Below, piece by piece: positions 26,692 through 34,943 of a stretch of 64,000 nucleotides of DNA. The DNA is from Micromonospora sp. M71_S20. GTDB lineage: Bacteria; Actinomycetota; Actinomycetes; Mycobacteriales; Micromonosporaceae. The translations under genes and the position numbers were made by a program. Every line of letters begins with the position of its first letter. Position 1 is the first letter of the stretch. The notes under the pieces were generated by a model. It did not search any database. It was not told the origin of the DNA and saw nothing but the letters and a program-made list of their open reading frames with translations. The stretch lies in the NCBI RefSeq assembly GCF_003664255.1, contig NZ_RCCV01000001.1:930001-994000 (forward strand). Direction: 5' to 3'.

Positions 26692-27219
26692 TCAGTTGGC
26701 GACGACCAGGTGGAACGGCCGGTCGGCCACGTTCCCCGACGAGCTGCGGGTCTGGATGAAGACCGCATTCGGCGTCTGGAGCCGTGGCGCGACGGAGATC
26801 TCGCCGCCCGGGGGCACGTTGTACGGGTCGGTGGTGCCGATGGTGGCCACGAACGTCTTCAGCGAGACGTTGTAGTTGAACAGCACCTGGTACTCCCCGG
26901 GACCGTACCGGGTGGCGGAGACCACCTCGGGGGAGCCGCGGAGCAGGGTGCCGCCGCTGGTGACGACGGCGGAGGCGACGGTGCCCGGCGCCGTCGCCAG
27001 CGCGGACGGGCCCTGCGCCAGCGCGGCCTTGGCCTTGCGGGCCTCGGCGGGGGTCACCGCCGGCTGACTGCCGGAGCCGGGCTGGCGGGCGGCCGGCTGG
27101 GCGACCTCGGCGGGCGCCTGCGCCGCCGGCTGGGCGACGGCGATCCCGCCCCCGGCCAGGGTGAGCGCCAGCGCGGCGAACGCCACCGCCACCGCCTTGC
27201 GTCGGAAGAGTGTGGTCAT
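26692..27219 (-). CDS. Secreted protein of unknown function (175 aa)
   Basis: I do not recognise the family. A clear signal peptide covers residues 1-35: basic MTTLFRRKAVAV, a hydrophobic core AFAALALTLAGGGIAVA, then a cleavage-like AQPAAQA. A Gln/Pro/Ala linker follows. The C-terminal 90 residues look like a compact beta-rich domain (RYGPGEYQVLFNYNVSLKTFVATIGTTDP, VFIQTRSSSGNVADRPFHLVVAN). The ATG at 27219 is chosen over upstream starts because the signal peptide begins there, with GGGAGA 8 nt upstream. It stands alone, with its own terminator. Confidence 0.75.
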   Translation of the reverse strand: MTTLFRRKAVAVAFAALALTLAGGGIAVAQPAAQAPAEVAQPAARQPGSGSQPAVTPAEARKAKAALAQGPSALATAPGTVASAVVTSGGTLLRGSPEVVSATRYGPGEYQVLFNYNVSLKTFVATIGTTDPYNVPPGGEISVAPRLQTPNAVFIQTRSSSGNVADRPFHLVVAN

Positions 27220-27618
27220 GACAGGTCTCCCTTTTGTTGACCGTGCGGATTCGACCGGTCCCACCGAACGCGGGACGGTTGATTTCCATTTTTCGGGCCG
27301 GGGAAATAGCGACAACCGCCTGGAGATCACGCCTTCAGGCCGCACCTTTAATGTTGCCGCTTCAACGATTTTTCACCGGCTCTGAGCAGCTATTACTACT
27401 CAGAGTTTCGACGTCTCAACCCACTGGAAGGTAGCACTGCAAAATGCCGGGCGTCAATAGTTGATCTCGCTGGGCCAATCGCTTCATCTGAGGTCGCCGA
27501 ATTGTGAGAAGCGAGCGCTGGGCCATTCACGAATGCGCGATGCGGAAGCGTCCGGGCCGTCCGGCGTGGGCGCGCGTCCGGTACCGCCGGACGGGCGCGG
27601 AGACGCTACCCTCCAGCC
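27220..27618. other. AT-rich intergenic region between divergent genes
   Basis: About 400 nt of noticeably lower GC than its surroundings, between the secreted-protein gene (minus) and the EEP gene (plus). I see no coding ORF. It contains a CTCTGAG/CTCAGAG inverted repeat (27380-27405) around an AT-rich centre, and TTGTTGACC at 27234-27242. Several A/T-rich blocks (27290-27380) look promoter-like, but no confident -35/-10 pair is assigned. Confidence 0.6.
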
Positions 27619-28614
27619 GTGATCATCGAGACCGCGCGGCCGGCGACGGGTCGCCGGGCGGCGCGGCTGCGCACCGCACTCTGCTGGGCCGCCGTCGCAC
27701 CCGGGGTCGCCTGGGCGGCGGTACGGCTGGGCGGGCTCGACCGGGGACCGCTGGTGCAGCTGCTCGCCTTCACGCCGTACGCCGCCGCCGGGAGCCTGCT
27801 GCCGCTGGTGCTCGCGCTCGCCCTGCGGCGCCGCGCGCCCGCGGTGGCCGCGGCGCTGGTCGCGGCGGTCCTGGTGGCCGTGGTGGCGCCCCGGGCGCTG
27901 CCGTCCGGCCAGCCCTCGGCCACCGGGCCGACGGTGCGGCTGCTGACCGCCAACCTGCTCGCCGGGGCCGGCGACGCGCGGGCGCTGGTCGACCTGGTCC
28001 GGCGGCACCGGGTCGACGTGCTCGCCGTGCAGGAGTTCACCCCGGACGCCGAGGCGGAGCTGGACCGGCTCGGCCTGCCCGGGCTGCTCCCCCACCGGCA
28101 GCTCCATCCGCAGATCGGCACCGTCGGCTCCGGCCTCTACGCGCGGTTCCCGATCAGCGACGGCGGCGTCCGGCACAATCGCGGCGGCTGGGGCTTCGAC
28201 CAGGCCTACGGCACGGTGGCGGTCCCCGGGGCGCCGGCGGTCCGGGTCGAGTCGGCACACCCGTCGGCCCCGTACGCGGTGGACCAGGTCGGCCACTGGC
28301 GCACCGACCTGGCGGCGCAGCCGCCCGCCACCCCGGACGGACCGCTGCGGATCCTCGCCGGCGACTTCAACGCCACCCTCGACCACTCCCCGCTGCGCGC
28401 CCTGCTGGACACCGGCTACGTCGACGCGGCCGACCAGGCCGGCGCGGGCCTGGTCGGCACCTGGGGCCCGTACGACGGGGACCCCATCCCGCCGGTGACC
28501 ATCGACCACGTGCTGGTCGACCGGCGGATCGCGGTGCGGGCGGTCAGCGTGCACCGCGTGCGGGGCAGCGACCACCGCGCCGTCCTGGCCGAGCTGCGCC
28601 TCCCGGCGCGGTGA
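27619..28614 (+). CDS. Membrane-anchored endonuclease/exonuclease/phosphatase (EEP) family protein
   Basis: A 331-aa protein of the DNase I/EEP superfamily. Three hydrophobic segments (about residues 20-35, 48-68 and 73-91) anchor a C-terminal EEP domain starting VRLLTANLLAGAGDARALVDL. Catalytic motifs are DVLAVQEFTPDAEAEL (Glu), ILAGDFNATLDHSPLR (Asp, Asn), PPVTIDHVLVD and the terminal RGSDHRAVLAEL (Asp-His). The predicted active site would be extracytoplasmic. It is a smaller relative of the membrane EEP protein at 11308-13284. The start is a GTG. It converges on cimA. Confidence 0.88.
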   Translation: MIIETARPATGRRAARLRTALCWAAVAPGVAWAAVRLGGLDRGPLVQLLAFTPYAAAGSLLPLVLALALRRRAPAVAAALVAAVLVAVVAPRALPSGQPSATGPTVRLLTANLLAGAGDARALVDLVRRHRVDVLAVQEFTPDAEAELDRLGLPGLLPHRQLHPQIGTVGSGLYARFPISDGGVRHNRGGWGFDQAYGTVAVPGAPAVRVESAHPSAPYAVDQVGHWRTDLAAQPPATPDGPLRILAGDFNATLDHSPLRALLDTGYVDAADQAGAGLVGTWGPYDGDPIPPVTIDHVLVDRRIAVRAVSVHRVRGSDHRAVLAELRLPAR

Positions 28615-28662
28615 CGCCCGGGCCGTCCCGCCGCCGCCGGTGGCGCGGGTGGCCGGGGCGGC

Positions 28663-30243
28663 TCAGACCCGGGCGCGGTCGAGGCCGTAGGTGAGCGCGT
28701 CGACGAGGGCGTGCCAGGACGCCTCGACGACGTTGGGGTGCACGCCGACCGTGGTCCAGTCGCGGTTGCTGCCGTCGACCGTCTCCAGCAGCACCCGGGT
28801 CACCGCGCCGGTGCCGTGGGTGCCCTCCAGGATCCGCACCTTGTAGTCGGCCAGCTCGAAGTCGCGCAGCTCCGGGTAGTGCCGGGCCAGCCCGACCCGA
28901 AGCGCCTCGTCCAGGGCGTTGACCGGACCGTTGCCCTCGGCGGTGGCGATCACCCGCTCCCCGCGTACGCGGATCTTGACGGTCGCCTCGGAGACCACCG
29001 CGCCGTCCTCCCGGTGCTCGACCAGCACCCGGTACGACTCCAGCGCGAAAGGCCTGGCGGGGGCGGTGTCCAGCTCCGAGCGGACCAGCAGCTCGAACGA
29101 CGCGTCGGCGGCCTCGAACGACCAGCCGCCGGCCTCCAGCTCCTTGACCCGCCGGGTGACCCGTGACAGCGCCTCCGGATGGCCGGCCAGGTCCAGGCCG
29201 AGTTCACGGCTCTTGAGCTCGACGCTGGCCCGGCCGGCCATCTCGGTGACGAGGATCCGCATGTCGTTGCCCACCACCTGTGGGTCCACGTGGTTGTAGA
29301 GCAGCGGATCCACCTTGATCGCGCTCGCGTGCAGCCCCGCCTTGTGGGCGAAGGCCGCGGCCCCGACGTACGCCTGGTGGGTGTCGGGGGCGATGTTGGC
29401 GATCTCGGCGATGGCGTGGGCGACCCGCACCATCTGCCCCAGGCAGCCCTCCGGTAGGACGGGCAGCCCGAGCTTGAGCTGGAGGTTGGCGACCACGGCG
29501 AAGATGTCGGCGTTGCCGGGGCGCTCGCCGTAGCCGTTGGCGGTGCCCTGGAAGTGGCGCACCCCCGCCTCCACGGCGGCGACGGTGTTGGCCACCGCGC
29601 AGGCCGTGTCGTTCTGGCAGTGGATGCCGAGCAGCTCCGGGCCGACCCCGAGCCGCGCGGTCAGGTCGGCGATGGCGGCGGTGACCTGGGACGGCAGCAT
29701 CCCGCCGTTGGTGTCGCAGAGCACCACCCGCTCGGCGCCGGCGGCGAGGGCGGTCTCCACGACGGCGGCCGTGTACGCCGGGTCGGACCGGTAGCCGTCG
29801 AAGAAGTGCTCCCCGTCGACGAAGACCCGCCGCCCCTCGGCCACCAGGTGCGCCACCGTGTCGCGGACCATCGCCAGGTTCTCGGCCGCGGTGGTGCGCA
29901 GCGCCCGCTCGACGTGCCGCAGGTCCGCCTTGGCGACCAGGGCGATCGCCGGCGTCTGCGCGTCGAGCAGGCCGCGGACCTGCGGATCATCGCCGACGGC
30001 CACCCCGGCCCGCCGGGTGGCCCCGAACGCGACCAGCAGCGCGTGCTTCAGGTCGAGCTCGGTGCGCGCCCGCCGGAAGAACTCGGTGTCCTTCGGCACG
30101 GCGCCCGGCCAGCCCCCCTCGATGAAGCCGACCCCGAACTCGTCGAGCAGGCGGGCCACCGCGAGCTTGTCGACCACCGAGTAGCTGAGCCCCTCGCGCT
30201 GGGCGCCGTCGCGCAGCGTGGTGTCGTACACCTGGAACGTCAT
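28663..30243 (-). CDS. cimA: (R)-citramalate synthase
   Basis: CimA condenses acetyl-CoA with pyruvate to citramalate, which LeuCD and LeuB turn into 2-oxobutyrate, the isoleucine precursor. The 526-aa protein has the HMGL-like TIM barrel: FQVYDTTLRDGAQREGLSYSV at the N-terminus, VLCDTNGGMLPSQV, and LGIHCQNDTACAVANTVAAVEAGV for metal binding, with YGERPGNAD. The C-terminal LeuA-dimer regulatory domain is from about residue 390. It resembles the two-domain CimA/LeuA-like group rather than LeuA, judged from start and motif layout. Upstream lies a leader-peptide attenuator, so expression should respond to charged tRNA levels. Confidence 0.92.
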   Translation of the reverse strand: MTFQVYDTTLRDGAQREGLSYSVVDKLAVARLLDEFGVGFIEGGWPGAVPKDTEFFRRARTELDLKHALLVAFGATRRAGVAVGDDPQVRGLLDAQTPAIALVAKADLRHVERALRTTAAENLAMVRDTVAHLVAEGRRVFVDGEHFFDGYRSDPAYTAAVVETALAAGAERVVLCDTNGGMLPSQVTAAIADLTARLGVGPELLGIHCQNDTACAVANTVAAVEAGVRHFQGTANGYGERPGNADIFAVVANLQLKLGLPVLPEGCLGQMVRVAHAIAEIANIAPDTHQAYVGAAAFAHKAGLHASAIKVDPLLYNHVDPQVVGNDMRILVTEMAGRASVELKSRELGLDLAGHPEALSRVTRRVKELEAGGWSFEAADASFELLVRSELDTAPARPFALESYRVLVEHREDGAVVSEATVKIRVRGERVIATAEGNGPVNALDEALRVGLARHYPELRDFELADYKVRILEGTHGTGAVTRVLLETVDGSNRDWTTVGVHPNVVEASWHALVDALTYGLDRARV

Positions 30244-30267
30244 CAGGGAGTCCTTTCGGGGAGCAAC

Positions 30268-30298
30268 AAAAAGACCCCCCGGCGGATGCGGGAGGTCT
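30268..30298 (-). terminator. Attenuator terminator in the cimA leader
   Basis: A minus-strand hairpin with a 10-bp stem (AGACCTCCCG / CGGGGGGTCT, one G-T pair) and an 11-nt loop is followed directly by TTTTT. It lies between the leader-peptide stop and the cimA ATG. Upstream of it, GCGCGC repeats on either side of a GGC/GCC stem (30303-30328) could form a competing structure. Confidence 0.8.
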
Positions 30299-30327
30299 GC
30301 GCGCTCGGCGGAGGGGAGGCCGGCGCG

Positions 30328-30360
30328 CTAGCTGCGAATAATCAGGTCGGTGCTGGTCAC
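30328..30360 (-). CDS. cimA leader peptide (10 aa)
   Basis: The ORF is GTG ACC AGC ACC GAC CTG ATT ATT, then CGC AGC TAG, encoding VTSTDLIIRS. The Leu-Ile-Ile run is the expected regulatory codon cluster for an isoleucine-pathway attenuator, and the rare ATT codons stand out in this GC-rich genome, where ATC dominates. It ends 30 nt before the terminator hairpin. No strong ribosome binding site is seen, so it may be leaderless. Confidence 0.75.
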   Translation of the reverse strand: MTSTDLIIRS

Positions 30361-30584
30361 GATCGCCACTCTGCCACTTGGAACCCGGTTTTGGGAGGCG
30401 TAATCCACATGGCGGGACGGTGACGGAGGGTCCCGGTACCGCACGGGTGGCCGGGTCGCCGGCACAACCCGCCGCTCGTGATCGACTTCACAAGTCACCC
30501 GGCCGCCATCCGGCGGAAACGGGACTGCGGAAGTATCTGGAACCGATCCAGTTACCGGCCTCGTGCCGCTGTCAAGGAGGACCT

Positions 30585-31145
30585 GTGCTCACTGTCGGTG
30601 ACCGCTTCCCCGAGTACGAACTCACCGCCTGCGTGTCGCTGGACGCCGACAAGGCGTTCGAGTCGATCAACCACAAGTCCCACCAGGGGAAGTGGCGCGT
30701 CGTCTTCTTCTGGCCGAAGGACTTCACCTTCGTCTGCCCGACCGAGATCGCGGAGTTCGGCCGGCTGAACGAGGAGTTCGCCGACCGGGACGCCCAGGTC
30801 CTCGGCGTGTCGGTGGACAACGAGTTCGTCCACTACGCGTGGCGCAAGGACCACCCGGACCTGCGCGAGCTGCCGTTCCCGATGCTCAGCGACGTCAAGC
30901 GTGAGCTGACCGCCGCCTGCGGCGTGCTCGGCGAGGACGGCGTGGCCCAGCGGGCGACCTTCATCGTCGACCCGGACAACGAGATCCAGTTCGTCATGGT
31001 GACCGCCGGCTCGGTCGGCCGGAACGTCTCCGAGGTGCTGCGGGTGCTCGACGCCCTCCAGACCGACGAGCTCTGCCCGTGCAACTGGAACAAGGGCGGC
31101 GAGACCCTGGACGCCACCAAGCTCCTCGCCGGCGCCGGGGCCTGA
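30585..31145 (+). CDS. ahpC: Peroxiredoxin AhpC (alkyl hydroperoxide reductase)
   Basis: A typical 2-Cys peroxiredoxin, 186 aa, that reduces hydrogen peroxide and organic peroxides. The peroxidatic cysteine lies in DFTFVCPTEIAEF (about residue 52) and the resolving cysteine in ELCPCNWNKGGETL (about residues 164-166). The GTG at 30585 is supported by a strong AAGGAGG 4 nt upstream, so the longer ATG-started frame from 30378 was rejected. AhpD follows after 2 nt and is its reductant in actinobacteria. No oxyR gene is adjacent; cimA lies on the other side. Confidence 0.96.
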   Translation: MLTVGDRFPEYELTACVSLDADKAFESINHKSHQGKWRVVFFWPKDFTFVCPTEIAEFGRLNEEFADRDAQVLGVSVDNEFVHYAWRKDHPDLRELPFPMLSDVKRELTAACGVLGEDGVAQRATFIVDPDNEIQFVMVTAGSVGRNVSEVLRVLDALQTDELCPCNWNKGGETLDATKLLAGAGA

Positions 31146-31147
31146 CC

Positions 31148-31678
31148 ATGGGTCTGGACGCGGTCAAGGCGGCCCTGCCGGAGTACGCCAAGGACATCAA
31201 GCTCAACCTCGGCTCCACCATCGGCACCAGCACGCTGAAGCCGGAGCAGGCGTGGGGCACCGCCCTGGCCTGCGCCGTCGCGGCGCGCAACCCGGTGGTG
31301 CTGCGCGAGATCGCCGCCGAGGCGGCCACCCACCTCGGGCCGGAGGCGGTCGAGGCGGCCAAGGGCGCCGCCGCGATCATGGCGATGAACAACGTCTACT
31401 ACCGGGCCAAGCACCTGATCGGCGACGAGCAGTACCAGTCGATCCCGGCGCGGCTGCGGATGCAGATCATCGCCAAGCCGGGCGTGGACAAGGCCGACTT
31501 CGAGCTCTGGTGCCTGGCGGTCTCGGCGATCACCGGCTGCGGGGTGTGCCTGGAGTCGCACGAGAAGACCCTGCGCAACGCGGGCTTCAGCCGCGAGCAG
31601 GTGCACGAGGGGCTGCGCATCGCCGCCGTCGTGCACGCCGCCGCGGTGACCCTGGACGCCCAGGCCGCGCTCGCCTGA
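31148..31678 (+). CDS. ahpD: Alkyl hydroperoxidase AhpD
   Basis: A 176-aa AhpD. The catalytic CxxC and nearby histidine lie in SAITGCGVCLESHEKTLRNAGF (about residues 126-147). The upstream acidic residue in DFELWCLAVSA completes the proton relay known in the mycobacterial enzyme. AhpD links NADH-dependent dihydrolipoamide reductants to AhpC. The ATG starts 2 nt after the ahpC stop codon, so the pair forms an operon. A long hairpin terminator follows. Confidence 0.96.
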   Translation: MGLDAVKAALPEYAKDIKLNLGSTIGTSTLKPEQAWGTALACAVAARNPVVLREIAAEAATHLGPEAVEAAKGAAAIMAMNNVYYRAKHLIGDEQYQSIPARLRMQIIAKPGVDKADFELWCLAVSAITGCGVCLESHEKTLRNAGFSREQVHEGLRIAAVVHAAAVTLDAQAALA

Positions 31679-31688
31679 CGGGTACGCC

Positions 31689-31728
31689 ACGGGGGGGCCG
31701 GTGCCGCGGTGCGGCGCCGGCCCCCCGT
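31689..31728 (+). terminator. Terminator of ahpCD
   Basis: A GC-rich inverted repeat (ACGGGGGGGCCGGTGCCGC against GCGGCGCCGGCCCCCCGT, a few mismatches) starts 11 nt after the ahpD stop. Confidence 0.7.
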
Positions 31729-31844
31729 CGTCTCCGGCACCGGCCCCCGCCGTTTCCGGTGGCGACGGCCCGGGTAGCTCCTCGGAGGAGACGAGACACC
31801 GGACCGGCGAGACGACTGGCGACAGTCGGGGCAGGAGTTGTCAG

Positions 31845-32303
31845 ATGGACAGGCTCGACCCGCACAGCACCCACGGCAGCCCGGACCCGCTGCGCGGCGG
31901 CGGCCAGGGCGAGTTCGCCGGTGGCGCCCCGGCCGGCACGTTCGACCCGTGGCGTTACCGCGACACCGCGAGGGTCGCCGACGCCGACCTGGTCGGCTAC
32001 AAGGTCGAGGCCACCGACGGCGGCATCGGCAAAATCGACAGCGCCAGCCACGAGGTCAACGACAGCTACCTCGTGGTGGACACCGGACCGTGGATCTTCG
32101 GCCGGAAGGTCATGGTCCCGGCCGGCACCGTCAACCACGTCGACCACGACGAGCGCAAGGTGTACGTCGACCGGAGCAAGGACCAGATCAAGGCCGCCCC
32201 GGAGTACGACGAGACCGCCGACACCGACCCCACCTACCGCGACCGCCTCGGCGGCTACTACGGCGAGACGTACTCGGCCATCCCGCCCGGCACCGCCCGC
32301 TAG
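31845..32303 (+). CDS. PRC-barrel domain protein
   Basis: A 152-aa protein. A disordered Gly/Pro-rich N-terminus (about 35 residues) precedes a PRC-barrel: VADADLVGYKVEATDGGIGKID, SYLVVDTGPWIFGRKVMVPAGTVNHVD and KVYVDRSKDQIKAAPEYD. The C-terminal segment is Tyr/Asp-rich (DPTYRDRLGGYYGETYS). PRC-barrels occur in RimM and in stress-related proteins of unknown role, and nothing here indicates a specific partner. The ATG has AGGAG about 9 nt upstream. A hairpin terminator follows. Confidence 0.88.
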   Translation: MDRLDPHSTHGSPDPLRGGGQGEFAGGAPAGTFDPWRYRDTARVADADLVGYKVEATDGGIGKIDSASHEVNDSYLVVDTGPWIFGRKVMVPAGTVNHVDHDERKVYVDRSKDQIKAAPEYDETADTDPTYRDRLGGYYGETYSAIPPGTAR

Positions 32304-32319
32304 CCGGCACCGGCACGCG

Positions 32320-32348
32320 ACGGCCTCCCGCGGATCGCGGGAGGCCGT
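32320..32348 (+). terminator. Terminator after the PRC-barrel gene
   Basis: A perfect 13-bp stem (ACGGCCTCCCGCG / CGCGGGAGGCCGT) with a 3-nt centre, 16 nt after the stop and 13 nt before the next start codon. Confidence 0.75.
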
Positions 32349-32360
32349 TACCGTGTCAGC

Positions 32361-33098
32361 GTGGACTCCATCGAGGTCGGTCGCAGGATCCCCTTCTCCG
32401 CGATGTTCAACTTCCGCGACGTGGGCGGCCACGTCGGCCACGACGGCCGCACGGTGCGCCCGGGGCGGCTCTACCGCTCCGACTCGCTGCACCGCCTCGA
32501 CGACACCGACCGGGAGGCGTTCACCGCCCTCGGCGTCCGCACGGTCATCGACCTGCGCCGCCCGTACGAGGTGGAGCGCGACGGCCGCGTCCCCCACTTC
32601 GACGGCCTGACCTGGCGCAACATCCACCCGGAGCACGCGGAGTGGGGCGAGCGCCCCTACCGTCCCGGCACCGACCTGGCCCGCTACCTGGCAGACCGGT
32701 ACGCCGACCTCGCCGGGACCGGCGGCGCCGGGCTCGCCGAGGCGGTCGGGCTGATCGCCGACTCCGCCAACGCCCCGGTGGTCGTGCACTGCGTCGCCGG
32801 CAAGGACCGCACGGGCATCGTCTGCGGGCTCACCCTCGCGGTGCTCGGCGTCGCCGACGACGACATCGCCGCCGACTACGCCCTGAGCACCGAGGCCGGC
32901 GAGCGCTACCGCGCCTGGTTCGAGGCCACCGGCCGGCAGGCCGGGCACACCCTGCCGGTGCTGACCTGCCCCGCCGAGGCGATGACGCTCTTCCTCGCCG
33001 AGCTGCGCGAGGCCCACGGCTCGGTCGAGGGCTACCTGCGCCACGCCGGCGTCACCGACGCCCAACTCGCCGCGCTGCGCGACCACCTGCTGGGTTGA
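32361..33098 (+). CDS. Tyrosine-protein phosphatase (Y_phosphatase3 family)
   Basis: A 245-aa dual-specificity-type phosphatase. The P-loop is VVVHCVAGKDRTGIVCGL (about residues 135-152), with the HCxxGKDRT signature of the lipid/tyrosine phosphatases related to mycobacterial PtpB. The N-terminal FNFRDVGGH and RPGRLYRSDSLHRL, and VIDLRRPYEVER, are the usual family blocks. It may act on phosphoproteins or phosphoinositides. The GTG start (32361) lies 13 nt after a terminator hairpin, which suggests its own promoter overlaps that region or that the transcript starts near the GTG. Confidence 0.9.
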   Translation: MDSIEVGRRIPFSAMFNFRDVGGHVGHDGRTVRPGRLYRSDSLHRLDDTDREAFTALGVRTVIDLRRPYEVERDGRVPHFDGLTWRNIHPEHAEWGERPYRPGTDLARYLADRYADLAGTGGAGLAEAVGLIADSANAPVVVHCVAGKDRTGIVCGLTLAVLGVADDDIAADYALSTEAGERYRAWFEATGRQAGHTLPVLTCPAEAMTLFLAELREAHGSVEGYLRHAGVTDAQLAALRDHLLG

Positions 33099-33151
33099 CC
33101 CCGCCGCGCCAGGGCCGTCACTCGGGAATGGGCGACGGCCCCGGGCCACGG

Positions 33152-33928
33152 TCAGGACGTGACGTCGCGGCGGGTCAGGGCGATCCCGGCCGCGCAGGCG
33201 GCGACCAGGCAGTAGCCGGCCAAGGTGACCAGGGCGCGGGCTGTGCCCGGCCCGCCCGGCTCCGGGTCGAGCAGGCTCTCCAGCAGCAGGCCCGGAAACC
33301 ATTCGGCGGCCGGCCCCCACGCCTCGCCGAGCACCTGCTCCACCGGCCCCGCCCAACCCACGCCGATGCCGACGGCGACCGGCACCGAGGGCACCAGCAC
33401 CCCCAGGGCCGTGCCGAGCAGCGCCCAGCCGGTGACGGCGAGCAGCGCACTGCCGTAGTCGCCGGCCATCGCCCGCCACCCCGCGGCGGTGAACCACTCG
33501 GCCGTGGAGATGTCCTTCGCCGCGGCGAAGAGCACGGCGGCGACCACGCTGACCGCCTGGGTGACGGCGACCGTGACGGCGGCGAACAGCAACAACGCGG
33601 CGAGCTTGCCGGCGACCAGGCGCAGGCGGCCCGGCTGCTGCATGAGCAGGGTCCGCAGGGTGCCACGGGAGAACTCCACGCCCACGGCGCCGGCGAAGAC
33701 GGCCAACAGGAAAGCGCCGGCGAAGGACGCCGCGACGGTGAACGACAGGGTGCCGCCGCCCGCCCGGGCGAAGTCCTCCGGTGCCGGTCCGCCGACGGCG
33801 GCCGGCTCGGCGTTGAGGATTCCCGCCGCAGCCGAGCCTACCGCGAACGCCACCGCCACGACTGCGGTGACCCACAGCATCCGGGGACGGGCGATTTTGA
33901 TCAACTCGGCGCGGAACGCACGCGTCAC
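33152..33928 (-). CDS. ABC transporter permease (ABC-2 type)
   Basis: A 258-aa membrane protein with about six hydrophobic segments: residues 16-36, 65-83, 108-135, 160-178, 180-196 and 235-252. The extracytoplasmic loop after the first helix is Pro/Gly-rich. The GTG start overlaps the stop of the ATP-binding gene by 4 nt. It lies downstream of a histidine kinase/response regulator pair on the same strand, a set that in actinobacteria often exports antimicrobials or responds to cell-wall stress. The substrate is unknown. Confidence 0.88.
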   Translation of the reverse strand: MTRAFRAELIKIARPRMLWVTAVVAVAFAVGSAAAGILNAEPAAVGGPAPEDFARAGGGTLSFTVAASFAGAFLLAVFAGAVGVEFSRGTLRTLLMQQPGRLRLVAGKLAALLLFAAVTVAVTQAVSVVAAVLFAAAKDISTAEWFTAAGWRAMAGDYGSALLAVTGWALLGTALGVLVPSVPVAVGIGVGWAGPVEQVLGEAWGPAAEWFPGLLLESLLDPEPGGPGTARALVTLAGYCLVAACAAGIALTRRDVTS

Positions 33929-34863
33929 CGGTTGCCTCCCGTGCGCGCCAGGACCTGGTCTTCCAGGCTCGGGCGGCGCCGGTGCAGGACGCTCAGGACG
34001 ACGCCGCCGGCGTGGGCGATCCGGTTGACGTGCGCCGCCGCCGTCCGCCCGTCACGGTCACCGAGCTGCACGACCAGCTCGTCGCCGCGCCGCCGCACGG
34101 GGTACCCCGCGGCGACCAGCAGTTCGGCCAGGCGCCCGGTGTCCGCGTTGCCCTCGGCCGCCACGCTGAGCTCGACGCCGACGGCGAACGCCTCGGTCGC
34201 ACCCTGGTAGACCAGCTCGCCGTGGTCGAGAATCAGCAACCAGTCGCAGACCTGTTCCAGCTCCCCGAGCAGGTGGGAGGAGACCATGACCGTACGCCCC
34301 TGCCCGGCGAGACCGGCGATGAGCTCGCGCATCTCGGACATCCCCAACGGGTCGAGGCCGTTCGTCGGCTCGTCGAGGATCACCAGCTCGGGGTCGCCCA
34401 GCAGCGCGCCGGCGATGCCGAGGCGCTGCTTCATGCCCAACGAGTACTGGCCGAACCGGCTGCTTCCGCGGCCGCCGAGGCCGACCTGTTCGAGCACGCG
34501 CGGGATCCGGGCGACGTCGTGGCCGCCCATGGCCGCGAGCACCCGCAGGTTCTCCAGCCCGGTCAGCGCCGGGTAGAACCCGGGGGTCTCGATCAGCGCG
34601 CCGACCCGACCGAGATAGCGCGCGGGCTGTGAGATCGGGTGACCGAGCACCGTGGCGGTGCCGGCGGACGGACGGACCAGGCCGAGCAGCATGGCCATGG
34701 CGGTGGTCTTGCCGGCGCCGTTGGGGCCCACGAACCCGGCGACGGATCCTCGCGGGATGTGCATGGTGAGCTGGTCGACCGCCGTGCGGGCACCGTAGCG
34801 CTTGGTCAAGCCGTCGAGGGTGACCGCCGCGTCCGGCGGCGCCGGCGGGGATGTGATCGTCAT
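33925..34863 (-). CDS. ABC transporter ATP-binding protein
   Basis: A 312-aa ATPase. Walker A is FVGPNGAGKTTAMAML (about residues 36-51). The signature is YSLGMKQRLGIAGALLGDP, Walker B is LVILDEPTNGLDPLG, and the switch is VSSHLLGELEQ. A C-terminal domain of about 100 residues (LSVAAEGNADTGRLAELLVAAGYPV) is typical of drug/bacitracin exporter ATPases. The ATG at 34863 was chosen as the start just before the first beta strand. It pairs with the following permease gene. Confidence 0.93.
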   Translation of the reverse strand: MTITSPPAPPDAAVTLDGLTKRYGARTAVDQLTMHIPRGSVAGFVGPNGAGKTTAMAMLLGLVRPSAGTATVLGHPISQPARYLGRVGALIETPGFYPALTGLENLRVLAAMGGHDVARIPRVLEQVGLGGRGSSRFGQYSLGMKQRLGIAGALLGDPELVILDEPTNGLDPLGMSEMRELIAGLAGQGRTVMVSSHLLGELEQVCDWLLILDHGELVYQGATEAFAVGVELSVAAEGNADTGRLAELLVAAGYPVRRRGDELVVQLGDRDGRTAAAHVNRIAHAGGVVLSVLHRRRPSLEDQVLARTGGNR

Positions 34864-34943
34864 GGCGTACAGCCTCGGCGACCAGCCGCCGCACGTCGTC
34901 CGCATGCCGTGGAGATCGCCCTACGTCAGATGTGCAGACGCAC

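Noticed and set aside
27220..27618. AT-rich stretch as a possible horizontally acquired gene
   Set aside because: No ORF with protein-like sequence was found on either strand. The composition fits a divergent promoter region.
30378..30584. N-terminal extension of AhpC starting at ATG 30378
   Set aside because: AhpC proteins start at MLTVGDRFPEYEL, and a strong AAGGAGG precedes the GTG at 30585. The extension is Arg/Pro-rich and overlaps the cimA promoter region.
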